A stretch of DNA of 64,000 nucleotides from Pseudanabaena sp. FACHB-1998 (GTDB taxonomy: Bacteria > Cyanobacteriota > Cyanobacteriia > Pseudanabaenales > Pseudanabaenaceae), in NCBI RefSeq assembly GCF_014696355.1, contig NZ_JACJQA010000003.1, positions 334,107 to 398,106 on the forward strand, written 5' to 3'. The notes beneath the pieces are model-generated. The model worked only from the letters and a program-made list of their open reading frames with translations, had not been told where the DNA came from and made no database searches. Both the position numbers and the translations under genes were made by a program. Of this stretch, positions 9,115 through 20,120 are shown in pieces (positions within the stretch are counted from its first letter, which is position 1; each line of letters opens with the position of its first letter).

Positions 9115-10686
9115 CTATTTACTTTTTTTGCGGTTATATCCTTTCACCTGTGTACCATCTTTCTTTTGGTAGTCCTTAACATAAGTTCCATCATTAGAGC
9201 TTGAATAACTGCGCCCATCACCACTAAAAAGCTCATCCCAAAAACCTTTCTCAGCTTTTTTCTTAGACTCTTCTGCTTTCTTCTTTTGCTCTTGTCTTGC
9301 CTCTTCCTGCTCTCTGGCTAGACGCTCCCTTACTGCCTGTTCTTTCCTCTCTTGATAAACTTTTTCTTTGCGCTCTCTTTCTTCTTGATCTATCAGCTTT
9401 TGTCTAGCTTCTTCTTGCTCACGCCCTGAACGTTCACGTGCTACTTGCTCTTTTCTTTCCTTTTCTCTTTGCTCACGTTGAGTTTGTTCTTTTTGAAGAC
9501 GTTCTTCTCGTATTTTTTGAATCTCTAAAGACACACCTCTCATTCTAATTCTTTCTTTTGAACGTTCTTCTTTTCTCCTACTTGCGTACTCTTGACCACA
9601 TTTCTTTAAATATTTTCTGAGATCGTCTCCACTAATCTGAAGATCCGAAAATGAAATAGTTAAAGATTCTTGCTCAAAACGAAATGATTCTGGTTCAACT
9701 ACTGATTTAATAGGAGAAGATTCAATTATTGGTTTAACAAGTGATCCTTCCTGTTGATAATTCTGAGCCTTATTAAGTGAAAACAACATGGACATACTAG
9801 ATGCCATAACATTTACATTTCTATCCCAACCACTACTTACTAACACCTGATCATCAGAGGTAAAAACAAGACTACTAACTCCTGAAGAATGTAGCTTGTA
9901 ATCAAAAATCAATTCTTTGGAGGATAGATCCCATATTTTTATATTTCCTCCATCATCACCACTAGCCATTATCTGATTATTTTTACCAAAGACAAGAGAA
10001 CGAACGCTACTAAGGTGTCCATAAATTGTAACTTCTGGCATTCCAGACTCAATATTCCAAAGAATGATATCGCCATCGTCTGAACCAGCCACAACAATTT
10101 TATCATTGCAATCAACACAACGAATATCTGAGGAATGTCCATACAGCGTAAACATTTCTTGATAGCTGGTAGCACTCCAAATCTTGGCAGTTCTATCACA
10201 ACTACCACTAACAATCCATTTCTGATTTGGTGATACAGATAGTGATTGAATATAGCTTGAATGACCTTTCAATACTGCCACTTCTTGAAAATTTTGTAAA
10301 TTGTGAATTTTGATTGTTAGATCATCACTACCACTAACTAGCAAGTTTTTAGATTTTAGTGTAGCAAGCGTAGTTACTGAATTGGTATGACTACGGATTT
10401 CACCTATCTGTTTCTTATCAAATCTATCCCATAATAAAATTCTACTATCATCACTGCCAGATACTAAGGTCTTGCCATCTGGTGTAAAAACAAGGGAGCG
10501 AATAGATCCTGTATGCCCTTTTAAGGTTGAAACTATCTTGTTGCGGGTAATATCAATTATTTTTATCCCATGATCATCACCCGCACTTGCAAGATCTAAA
10601 CTTTGCGAATTGACTGCAAGTGTGCGAACTCCTCCCCAACTAGAATCTGAGTTAATTGTACGAGCAAGCCACCACTGATTACTCAC
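9115..10686 (-). CDS. Seven-bladed WD40-repeat protein with charged coiled-coil tail
   Basis: The 523-residue product begins with seven WD40 repeats (about residues 15-290), recognisable by SGSDD, GH and IKIW/ILLWD blocks, which should make one complete propeller. A linker (290-350) is followed by a long, highly charged coiled coil (about 360-490) built of repeated RE-Q-ARERL-REQEEARQ units. A Ser/Gly/Lys-rich tail ends in YNRKKSK. No kinase, protease or nucleotide-binding domain is attached, so it is probably a scaffold. It has no signal peptide. A small basic protein is encoded 66 bp upstream on the same strand. Function cannot be given. Confidence 0.85.
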   Translation of the reverse strand: MSNQWWLARTINSDSSWGGVRTLAVNSQSLDLASAGDDHGIKIIDITRNKIVSTLKGHTGSIRSLVFTPDGKTLVSGSDDSRILLWDRFDKKQIGEIRSHTNSVTTLATLKSKNLLVSGSDDLTIKIHNLQNFQEVAVLKGHSSYIQSLSVSPNQKWIVSGSCDRTAKIWSATSYQEMFTLYGHSSDIRCVDCNDKIVVAGSDDGDIILWNIESGMPEVTIYGHLSSVRSLVFGKNNQIMASGDDGGNIKIWDLSSKELIFDYKLHSSGVSSLVFTSDDQVLVSSGWDRNVNVMASSMSMLFSLNKAQNYQQEGSLVKPIIESSPIKSVVEPESFRFEQESLTISFSDLQISGDDLRKYLKKCGQEYASRRKEERSKERIRMRGVSLEIQKIREERLQKEQTQREQREKERKEQVARERSGREQEEARQKLIDQEERERKEKVYQERKEQAVRERLAREQEEARQEQKKKAEESKKKAEKGFWDELFSGDGRSYSSSNDGTYVKDYQKKDGTQVKGYNRKKSK

Positions 10687-10752
10687 TTTTTTTGCCTAAA
10701 AATTATCGTAAAATCAAAACAATATTAGCACGATAAAATTTTAGGTAAAGCG

Positions 10753-10962
10753 CTATAACTTTCTTTCATTACAAAAAATAGACTGATGATGAGAATCGTA
10801 AATCTTATCCCAAACATTCTCTAGAAGCTGATTCGCTTTTCTAATCAACTCCAACTTCTCCTTACAGCTTAAGTTCTTTTTCCCAGAAAGATTTTTAACA
10901 CCAGTAGATTTCTTACTAGTACTACTTGTTTTTTCTTGACTAACTTTTTTAGCTACAGCCAT
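10753..10962 (-). CDS. Small basic unknown protein upstream of the WD40 gene
   Basis: A 69-residue ORF from the ATG at 10962 (MAVAKKVSQEKTS). The first 40 residues are Lys/Ser/Thr-rich and disordered; the second half is a helix (KEKLELIRKANQLLENVWDKIYD). It is on the same strand as the WD40 gene with a short gap, so it may be the first gene of that unit. No family is recognised. Protein-like composition and position support it, but being short it could be spurious. Confidence 0.5.
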   Translation of the reverse strand: MAVAKKVSQEKTSSTSKKSTGVKNLSGKKNLSCKEKLELIRKANQLLENVWDKIYDSHHQSIFCNERKL

Positions 10963-11147
10963 ATTAGTACTCAGCCTCAAAATCAACATTATTAAGATTA
11001 TAGACTATAAATTCATTGAGAAAAATATGGCTGAAACAGTTGTTTTACAAATGCTAGAAGCATTTAATCAACGCCTAGCGATCGCCTTTTCTTTCCCCTA
11101 ATACTGATTCTCAAAATACTTAACACTACTCATTCCGTTCACATCAC

Positions 11148-11184
11148 AAAAAAAGAGAGATGGCAAAGCCATCTCTCTTTTTTT
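11148..11184 (-). terminator. apcE terminator
   Basis: A GAGAGATGGC-AAA-GCCATCTCTC stem is flanked by A7 and T-rich runs. On the minus strand this gives a stem followed by seven T's, 18 bp after the apcE stop, a textbook intrinsic terminator. Confidence 0.85.
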
Positions 11185-11201
11185 AAGCTAAAAGCTAAAA
11201 G

Positions 11202-13970
<2,769 letters not shown>

Positions 13971-14173
13971 TTAAAGGGTATGTAAAAAGTCGAAATAATA
14001 ACTACCCAGTATAGGGTTTTCCAACTTAAATATCTAACTCTATCTCATCAGAAAATGCTGCATTTACAGGTAATTCAAGCAAAAACTAACGATAAGTTTT
14101 GTAAAGCAAGTGCTTATAATGTATAAATCAAAATTTAAGAAACCAGATAGCCGATCTTACTGGTGTTAACTAT

Positions 14174-14737
14174 ATGGTCGCAACTATTGCTAAGCCGATT
14201 TCCTTAGAGGAGTTTCTGCGATCGCCAGAGACTAAGCCTGCAAGTGAGTATATCGATCGTCAAATCACCCAAAAACCTATACCCAAAGGACGACATAGTA
14301 GACTGCAAGGAAAACTTTGCCAAGAAATCAATCAAATTTCTGAACCGCAAAAAATTGCCTACGCTTTTCCAGAGCTAAGATGTACTTCTGCCGATCGCTC
14401 AATCGTTCCAGATATTGCAGTTTTCCAGTGGCAGAATATTCCGTTCCTAGAAAATGGAGAAGTCCCCGATCAGTTTAATCTTGCGCCAGATTGGATTATT
14501 GAGATTCTTACCCCTGAGCAAAACCCAAATAAAGTCATTGGCAAAATTTTGCTTAGCCTCCAACATGGTAGTCAACTAGGTTGGTTTCTCGATCCTAGCG
14601 ATCGCAGTATTCTCTCATTTCTCCCTAATCAACAACCAATCTTAATGACAAATAGCGATCGCCTCATCACGCTAGAGACTATTAACTTAGAGCTAACGGT
14701 CGAGAATGTGTTTAGTTGGCTAAAAATGGGTGGATAA
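14174..14737 (+). CDS. Uma2-family (DUF820) putative restriction endonuclease-like protein
   Basis: The 187-residue protein has the Uma2 pattern: an N-terminal LEEFLRSPETKPASEYIDRQI block, then SIVPDIAVF and APDWIIEIL, which hold the acidic residues of a PD-(D/E)XK-like core, and a GWFLDPSDRSI strand. Uma2 proteins are very numerous in cyanobacteria and their role is unclear. It is a lone gene, sharing a bidirectional terminator with the opposing lipoprotein gene. The usual D...ExK lysine is not obvious here, so activity is uncertain. Confidence 0.85.
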   Translation: MVATIAKPISLEEFLRSPETKPASEYIDRQITQKPIPKGRHSRLQGKLCQEINQISEPQKIAYAFPELRCTSADRSIVPDIAVFQWQNIPFLENGEVPDQFNLAPDWIIEILTPEQNPNKVIGKILLSLQHGSQLGWFLDPSDRSILSFLPNQQPILMTNSDRLITLETINLELTVENVFSWLKMGG

Positions 14738-14738
14738 A

Positions 14739-14777
14739 GCAAAAAAGATGGGTCGCTAAGCGACCCATCTTTTTTGC
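14739..14777. terminator. Shared bidirectional terminator
   Basis: Perfect 18-bp stem GCAAAAAAGATGGGTCGC with loop TAA between two convergent genes, with A's on one side and T's on the other. It can serve both. Confidence 0.85.
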
Positions 14778-14783
14778 TTTGCT

Positions 14784-16748
14784 TTATTTAGACGTAGTCA
14801 AGACTTTGATCGGGGAGGTGGTAGTTGTGGACAAATCAGTTAAGGCGGGAGGTGCTTTGGTGGGCTTAGTTTCAGACTTTGCGTCTGTTTTAGCTGGAGC
14901 GGTTTTAGCTACTTCAGGAGCTTTTACTTCAGGCTTTTCTGAAGGCTTCACATCGGCGGGGTTGCCCTTAACTGATGTAATTTCTTCCTTTTTCGGTGAG
15001 AAAATCTTACGTGGATCAAAGCTGAAGTTTTTTAGATAATCCTCCGCTTTATTGATTTCGGTTTTTGATTCCGTCTTTAGTAATAATTTTTCAGGAGCAT
15101 TATCTTTAGGCGTTTCGACCTTCACTGGTGATTCTTCCTTAGCTTTCGGGGGGACGATCGCAGCAGGAGTTGCAGGCTTAGCGATCACCTTGGGAATCTC
15201 AGGGACTGAATTAAATCGGCTCTGGATTTTAGTAGGTGCTGCCTTGGTTGGTTCTACGATTGGTGTAGTTTTGACAGGAATGGGGCTTACTTTAAGGGGA
15301 GTAGCCTTTGGTGCTGTTACAACGGGGGCAACTTTGATCGGTGCAGCTAGGGGATTGGACTTAATCTTGACTGGCTCAATTGGCTCAGACTTGACTGGCT
15401 CAGACTTTACTGGCTCAACCTTAATAGGCACTATAGGGGCAACCTTAACAGGCTCAGCTTTAGGGATTACCTTAATAGGGGTAACTTTAACGGGAGCAAC
15501 AACTGGCGCAACTGGCACTGGAACCACAGGAATTACAGAAGTGGGCGCAGATTCTACCTTGTCGGACTTTTCAACTTTTGGGGTTGCTTTAGGCTCGGAC
15601 TTAATCTCCGTCTTAACCTCAGCCGCAGGTTTAGCATCTTTTGCTTCCTTAGCCTCAGCAGTAGGAACGGTAGGCGCTACGACTTGGCTCGATTCAGTCG
15701 AAGCTGGTGCTGATTTTGCGTCAGGGCTAGGAATTGCTTCTGGAGGCGCAGGAATTACTTCGGGGGCTGGTGGTACATAGTTAGGATCGGCGATCGCGTC
15801 AATATTGGCGATCTTTTCACCTCGCACTATACGGGAGAGGGTATCGCTACCGTTGGGCTGAAAATCGATCAAATGTGCGGAACTGTTAAATGCATTGGGA
15901 ATCGGATCGCCATCATCCTCTAATAATTCGAGTTTGACCCAGTTTTTGCCATTCTTAAAGCCCTTCAGGTAAATTGGCTCCCAACGATCAAAGGTAAAGC
16001 TTTGTCCATTAACGGTTGCGCGTACTTGCCAATCTTCAACATTAGGCTCATCCTGCACCAAGGAATGTACAGGAGCATTTTGGATATAAAAATCGAGCAT
16101 GACTGGCTCAGCACCATAGACTCCCACAGGACGGCTATAGGTAATAGCGGGAGTTTTCGTGTCAGGGGTATTTTCGCCAGTCTTAGTTAATACATGGAAA
16201 GTGACTTGAGCGTAAGCACCCTTATTTTTAAAGCTTTCATGCCAAGGACGCGACGCAAAGGCGCGGATGGTGTGAGTCCCTGCACTTAAGCGATCAAAGG
16301 TTACAGGTTGACCGAGATCGTAAAGGGCTTTGTATTCTTGATTGTCCAGAGTGATATGGATATGGGGACCCAGACCAAATTCCGCATTTTTGAAAATGGG
16401 TAGATTCTTAACGTCAAATTTCACACTCACTTGGGTGTCGTTAAGGATTTCTTCGGGCTTAGGGCTAACGATGTTGACCTGTGGGTTGTAGCGCTCCATC
16501 AGGCGGCTCAAGCGTTGGATTTCGTCAGGCGGAGAAACTTCTTTAACTTTAGTAACTTCTACCTGATTGACAGCAGATTTGCTCGCGGTTTGTTTTTTGT
16601 CACCACCACCGCAGGCTGTCAGGTAAAAGCACAAAGCGATCGCCATCAACAAACTGGCTAACTTTTTCCAAGGGATGGTGCGCCAAGAGGGAACTCTCGA
16701 AGTCTTTGGCTTTTCTTCGGGTTGGTTAGAGTTTGCGATCGCGCTCAT
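14784..16748 (-). CDS. Lipoprotein with Ig-like N-terminal region and Pro/Lys/Val-rich repeat tail
   Basis: This 654-residue protein starts at the ATG at 16748; an upstream TTG is less likely. A basic cytoplasmic leader precedes a membrane segment with lipobox LTAC, so it should be a lipid-anchored envelope protein. Residues about 85-320 form beta-rich modules (motifs PHIHITLDNQEY, GTHTIRAFASRPW, AITYSRPVGVYG). The remaining half is low complexity, built from repeated P-V/I-K-V-E/A units rich in Pro, Ala, Lys and Val, probably an extended wall-spanning spacer. The opposite strand shows a long spurious ORF caused by this composition. Function unknown; I do not recognise the family. Confidence 0.8.
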   Translation of the reverse strand: MSAIANSNQPEEKPKTSRVPSWRTIPWKKLASLLMAIALCFYLTACGGGDKKQTASKSAVNQVEVTKVKEVSPPDEIQRLSRLMERYNPQVNIVSPKPEEILNDTQVSVKFDVKNLPIFKNAEFGLGPHIHITLDNQEYKALYDLGQPVTFDRLSAGTHTIRAFASRPWHESFKNKGAYAQVTFHVLTKTGENTPDTKTPAITYSRPVGVYGAEPVMLDFYIQNAPVHSLVQDEPNVEDWQVRATVNGQSFTFDRWEPIYLKGFKNGKNWVKLELLEDDGDPIPNAFNSSAHLIDFQPNGSDTLSRIVRGEKIANIDAIADPNYVPPAPEVIPAPPEAIPSPDAKSAPASTESSQVVAPTVPTAEAKEAKDAKPAAEVKTEIKSEPKATPKVEKSDKVESAPTSVIPVVPVPVAPVVAPVKVTPIKVIPKAEPVKVAPIVPIKVEPVKSEPVKSEPIEPVKIKSNPLAAPIKVAPVVTAPKATPLKVSPIPVKTTPIVEPTKAAPTKIQSRFNSVPEIPKVIAKPATPAAIVPPKAKEESPVKVETPKDNAPEKLLLKTESKTEINKAEDYLKNFSFDPRKIFSPKKEEITSVKGNPADVKPSEKPEVKAPEVAKTAPAKTDAKSETKPTKAPPALTDLSTTTTSPIKVLTTSK

Positions 16749-16829
16749 AAAAACTATGCTCAACTCAGAATTACACAGGCAAATATACCGAAAAATGACC
16801 GCTTTGCTTATAAAGAAACTTCATGATTT

Positions 16830-16883
16830 ATAAAGCAATTTCCGAAAAACCGATCTAGACAGCTTTTCCGGAAATTGCTTTAT
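16830..16883. repeat. Hairpin in the trpC upstream region
   Basis: Arms beginning ATAAAGCAATTTCCG and ending CGGAAATTGCTTTAT, separated by about 24 bases. It lies next to a MITE-like element. Confidence 0.7.
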
Positions 16884-16901
16884 GCTAAAAATTAGGATTT
16901 T

Positions 16902-17016
16902 TTATAGCTGTTGCCCTCCTTGTGAGGACACAAAACCAGAAGAACAATTGCGGCGCGAAGCGCTGCAATTCGCTTCTTGGGTTTTGATTTGTCTGAATGC
17001 AAGTGACCATAGATAT
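16902..17016 (+). mobile_element. MITE-like element, family A, copy 1
   Basis: Starts TTATAGCTGTTGCC, carries CTTGTGAGGACACAAAACC, then a 50-bp imperfect hairpin, then GGGTTTTGATTTGTC and AATGCAAGTGACCATAGATATA. The same order of blocks occurs at 34963-35083 and, inverted, at 25901-26019. It has no coding capacity. Confidence 0.7.
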
Positions 17017-17053
17017 ATGATCTTTACTTAGTTATTTTGAGTATTTTGAGTCC

Positions 17054-17926
17054 ATGCAAGTACGCCGCCAATCTCCAATCTCTAGCACCAAAGGCTACCC
17101 GATCGCTGCTCTTAAGGATGCGCCCCAAAATATTTTAGAAAAAATTGTCTGGCATAAAGAGCGTGAAGTGGCTCAGATGTATGCCAATTTGGGTGTAGAA
17201 GTTGTGCAAGCCAAGGCTTTGCAATCACCGCCCGCCCGCGACTTTTATGGCAGCCTACAAAATTCATTAATTAAGCCAGCGCTCATCGCCGAAGTCAAAA
17301 AGGCTTCGCCCAGCAAAGGGATTTTTCGAGAAGATTTCGATCCACAGGCGATCGCTAAAGCCTACGAGCAAGGCGGCGCAAGTTGTCTCTCCGTATTAAC
17401 CGACTCCGAGTTTTTTCAAGGCGGCTTTGCCAATTTGCAACTGGTGCATCAAGTTGTTGACTTACCTTTACTTTGCAAAGAATTTATCATCGATCCCTAT
17501 CAAATCTATTGGGGGCGATCGCATGGTGCGGATGCCGTGTTATTAATTGCCGCAATTCTCACCGATGCCGAGTTATCCGAATTTCAAGCTTTAATTCATC
17601 ATTTAGGGATGACAGCCCTCGTCGAAGTCCACACCCAAGCAGAACTGGATCGTGTTTTACAAATTCCTGATACCCGTTTAATTGGCATCAATAACCGCAA
17701 TTTAGAAACTTTTGTCGTCGATTTAGCCCAAACTAAAGTTTTGCTAGATGGCTTAGATGCTTCTGTTAAAAATAAATATCTCTGGGTAAGTGAATCGGGA
17801 ATTTACACCCGTCAAGATTTAGATTTTGTCCAAGATTGTGGCGCAGGTGTTGTATTAGTGGGCGAATCTTTAATCAAGCACAAAGATATTAAAGAAGCAG
17901 TTAATAGTTTGCTATGGAAATCTTAA
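17054..17926 (+). CDS. trpC: Indole-3-glycerol-phosphate synthase
   Basis: TrpC closes the indole ring in tryptophan synthesis, turning CdRP into indole-3-glycerol phosphate. The 290-residue product has the beta/alpha-barrel landmarks in order: LIAEVKKASPSKG (catalytic Lys), YEQGGASCLSVLTDSEFFQGG, LLCKEFIIDPYQIYWGRSHGADAVLLIA, LVEVHTQAELDRV, LIGINNRNLETF, VSESGI and GVVLVGESL. The N-terminal 35-residue extension is normal for cyanobacteria. The extreme 3' end contains one copy of a 15-bp repeat found again after the downstream restriction-modification genes. Those genes begin right at the trpC stop. Confidence 0.96.
   Translation: MQVRRQSPISSTKGYPIAALKDAPQNILEKIVWHKEREVAQMYANLGVEVVQAKALQSPPARDFYGSLQNSLIKPALIAEVKKASPSKGIFREDFDPQAIAKAYEQGGASCLSVLTDSEFFQGGFANLQLVHQVVDLPLLCKEFIIDPYQIYWGRSHGADAVLLIAAILTDAELSEFQALIHHLGMTALVEVHTQAELDRVLQIPDTRLIGINNRNLETFVVDLAQTKVLLDGLDASVKNKYLWVSESGIYTRQDLDFVQDCGAGVVLVGESLIKHKDIKEAVNSLLWKS
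17900..17914 (+). repeat. 15-bp direct repeat, left copy
   Basis: GTTAATAGTTTGCTA, within the last codons of trpC. The identical 15-mer is at 20031-20045, so the pair brackets the restriction-modification genes. Confidence 0.9.
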
Positions 17927-17952
17927 ATATCTTATATAAAGCCATTAAATTC

Positions 17953-18960
17953 ATGAAGCAATTAACTAAATATAAGCAATTTAGTTTGTTTAGCCAAATT
18001 ACCATACCAGCAATAACTCAGTACAGAGCGATTGACTTGTTTGCTGGTATTGGTGGAATACGATTAGGTTTTCAACAGGCATTTGGAAGCCAAATAGAAT
18101 TTGTTTTTGCCTCTGAAATTGATAAATATGCTCGAATAACTTATGAAAGTAATTTTGGCGAAATCCCTCATGGTGACATTACTAAAATTGATCCTCAAGA
18201 CATACCAGCATTTGATATTTTACTTGCTGGTTTTCCTTGTCAACCATTTTCTCATGCGGGATTAAAAAAAGGTTTTGATGACACAAGAGGTACTTTATTC
18301 TTTGATATTGCAAAAATTGTAGAATTCCATCTTCCAAAAGTTGTGTTTCTGGAAAATGTCAAAGGGTTTAAAAATCATGACAATGGTAATACATTTTCTG
18401 TTGTTAAAAGGACTCTTATTAACTTAGGATATAAAGTGTTTGCTGAAGTATTAAATGCTAAAGATTTCGGAGTACCTCAAAACAGAGAAAGAATTTATAT
18501 AGTTGCATTTTTAGATAATGACAATTTTACATTCCCAATCCCACCAAAACAAAAAGTTAAGCTAGGAGATATTTTAGAAAAAGATATAGATAAGAAATAT
18601 ACTATATCTGACAAATTATGGGCAGGACATCAACGTCGTAAGCTTGAACATATCAACAAAGGTAATGGATTCGGATATTCCTTGTTTGATAAAAATTCAA
18701 AATATACAAGTACTATATCAGCAAGATATTATAAAGACGGTTCGGAAATTCTAATAGCTCAAAAAAATATTAACCCAAGAAAGATTACTCCAAGAGAAGC
18801 TGCTAGATTACAGGGATTTCCTGAAGAGTTCTCTCTCGTAGTAAGTGATACCCAAGCCTATAGACAATTTGGTAATAGTGTAGCAGTTCCTGTGGTCAAA
18901 TCTGTCGCTGATTGTGTTTATAACTCATTGTTAAAAGTAAAAATTAATGACAATCAATAA
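17953..18960 (+). CDS. Type II DNA (cytosine-5) methyltransferase
   Basis: About 335 residues from the ATG at 17953; an ATG at 17914 would overlap the trpC stop. All the C5-methyltransferase motifs are visible in order: DLFAGIGGIRLGF (SAM binding), ASEIDKYA, GFPCQPFS with the catalytic Cys, VVFLENVKGF, FGVPQNRERIYIV, a variable region (about 210-270) that sets the target site, ITPREAARLQGFP and QFGNSVAVPV. It protects host DNA from the nuclease encoded by the overlapping next gene. AT-rich codon use differs from trpC, suggesting acquisition. The recognition sequence cannot be read from the protein. Confidence 0.94.
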   Translation: MKQLTKYKQFSLFSQITIPAITQYRAIDLFAGIGGIRLGFQQAFGSQIEFVFASEIDKYARITYESNFGEIPHGDITKIDPQDIPAFDILLAGFPCQPFSHAGLKKGFDDTRGTLFFDIAKIVEFHLPKVVFLENVKGFKNHDNGNTFSVVKRTLINLGYKVFAEVLNAKDFGVPQNRERIYIVAFLDNDNFTFPIPPKQKVKLGDILEKDIDKKYTISDKLWAGHQRRKLEHINKGNGFGYSLFDKNSKYTSTISARYYKDGSEILIAQKNINPRKITPREAARLQGFPEEFSLVVSDTQAYRQFGNSVAVPVVKSVADCVYNSLLKVKINDNQ

Positions 18961-19966
18961 AATAGAAATAGACAATACTAAATTTGATATTAATTTGAAA
19001 TTTTACTTTTTTCTAAAACATTTAGTTAAATCCAAATTAACTGATGGTCAAATCGCTAGAACTTTAGAAACATGCAATAATTCAAGCTTGTATAACTGGC
19101 GAGTAATTGTTAATAGACTGGAGCATCTTATAGCTACATTTTCTGGTCAAAAGAAGCAAGATGATTACTTAACAGTCATTGAACAAATACAAAGTGATGA
19201 AGATTTGTCCTTATTCATTTTTAGTGTAAATCTTTATGCAATTAAAGACTTACTTCTTGCTGAAGCAAAACTAAAAAAAATAATTCTCGGTAGACGTTTA
19301 GCCTCTTTGCATCCATTATCTTTAGAATATGACAGATTATCTCTTTTGAAGCCATACTCGACTAGGGTAAATGGAGCTTTGCTATCACTAATATTTTTTG
19401 AAAAACTTGAAAATGGAATATCAAATTTCATGTCTTATGAGGTAGAACATCATTTAAAATCCCTATCAGATGATGCTATTACACTAAGACAAAAAGGAGT
19501 TGAACCGAATCAAATCTTTGCGCTCATATTTAATGAAAGTGTTAATCAATCAATTACTTCTGAATCAGGAGCAAATTACGAGGAAAGAATACTTACAGTT
19601 TTAACTAACGATATAGGAATTGACAAAAAAAGTATAACTAAAATTCATGACAATAAAGATGCAAGTACGGAATATGATTTCTTTTTTAGACTTGAAGACA
19701 ATAGGACTTATGGCATAAGTGCTAAGAAGACATTAAGAGAAAGATATAAGCAGTTTATAAAAACTGCTCTTACTAGTGATATAGATGTAATGATAACAAT
19801 CACAATAGGGCTTGATTTAAGTCCTAATAAAGCCGAAACAATACGCTCTCACGGTGTATATGTATTTATTGCAGATGAAGTATATGATGATCGTCAAGAT
19901 CTTATAAATTTGGAGGGAATCTTTCCTGTTAGAGCATTAATCAAAGACACTCTTTTAAGTTTATAA
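18947..19966 (+). CDS. Probable type II restriction endonuclease, PD-(D/E)XK fold
   Basis: The 339-residue product starts inside the last codons of the methyltransferase gene (14-base overlap, different frame), a classic restriction-modification arrangement. The first 200 residues are helical and probably specific for the target. A likely catalytic core lies at about 235-265: an Asp in YDFFFRLEDN followed by YGISAKKTLRERYKQF, which resembles the (E/S)xK-T-(x)RER-W/Y-Q block of EcoRII-like enzymes. Very AT-rich. The specific family is unrecognised, and the nuclease role rests mainly on context plus this motif. Confidence 0.8.
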   Translation: MTINKIEIDNTKFDINLKFYFFLKHLVKSKLTDGQIARTLETCNNSSLYNWRVIVNRLEHLIATFSGQKKQDDYLTVIEQIQSDEDLSLFIFSVNLYAIKDLLLAEAKLKKIILGRRLASLHPLSLEYDRLSLLKPYSTRVNGALLSLIFFEKLENGISNFMSYEVEHHLKSLSDDAITLRQKGVEPNQIFALIFNESVNQSITSESGANYEERILTVLTNDIGIDKKSITKIHDNKDASTEYDFFFRLEDNRTYGISAKKTLRERYKQFIKTALTSDIDVMITITIGLDLSPNKAETIRSHGVYVFIADEVYDDRQDLINLEGIFPVRALIKDTLLSL

Positions 19967-20000
19967 AAATATTGATCTATAACCAGAAAGGATAAAAGGA

Positions 20001-20120
20001 ATGATAACTACGTTAGCTATTACTAAATATGTTAATAGTTTGCTAGAAGTGGAAACTAAGTCTTTGACACAGCAAGCTATTAGCGATCGCTTTTTTAGTG
20101 AATGGTATAAAAAAATATGA
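20001..20120 (+). CDS. Small ORF (39 aa) coupled to the hydrolase gene, possible gene remnant
   Basis: ATG at 20001 follows a good ribosome site (AAAAGGA). The frame gives MITTLAITKYVNSLLEVETK and ends ISDRFFSEWYKKI, with its stop overlapping the next start as ATGA. The pattern, a leader of 25 residues followed by FFSEW, resembles the N-terminus of a group of cyanobacterial nuclease-like hypothetical proteins (start ... DFFxEWQ). It may be the truncated start of such a gene or a leader peptide. The right copy of the 15-bp repeat lies inside it. Confidence 0.4.
   Translation: MITTLAITKYVNSLLEVETKSLTQQAISDRFFSEWYKKI
20031..20045 (+). repeat. 15-bp direct repeat, right copy
   Basis: GTTAATAGTTTGCTA, identical to 17900-17914. 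It is 65 bp past the endonuclease stop codon. Confidence 0.9.

Noticed and set aside
15052..15780. 242-codon plus-strand frame opposite the lipoprotein tail
   Set aside because: Its Gly/Thr/Leu-rich product mirrors the Pro/Val/Lys codons of the real gene. No start signal and no domain.
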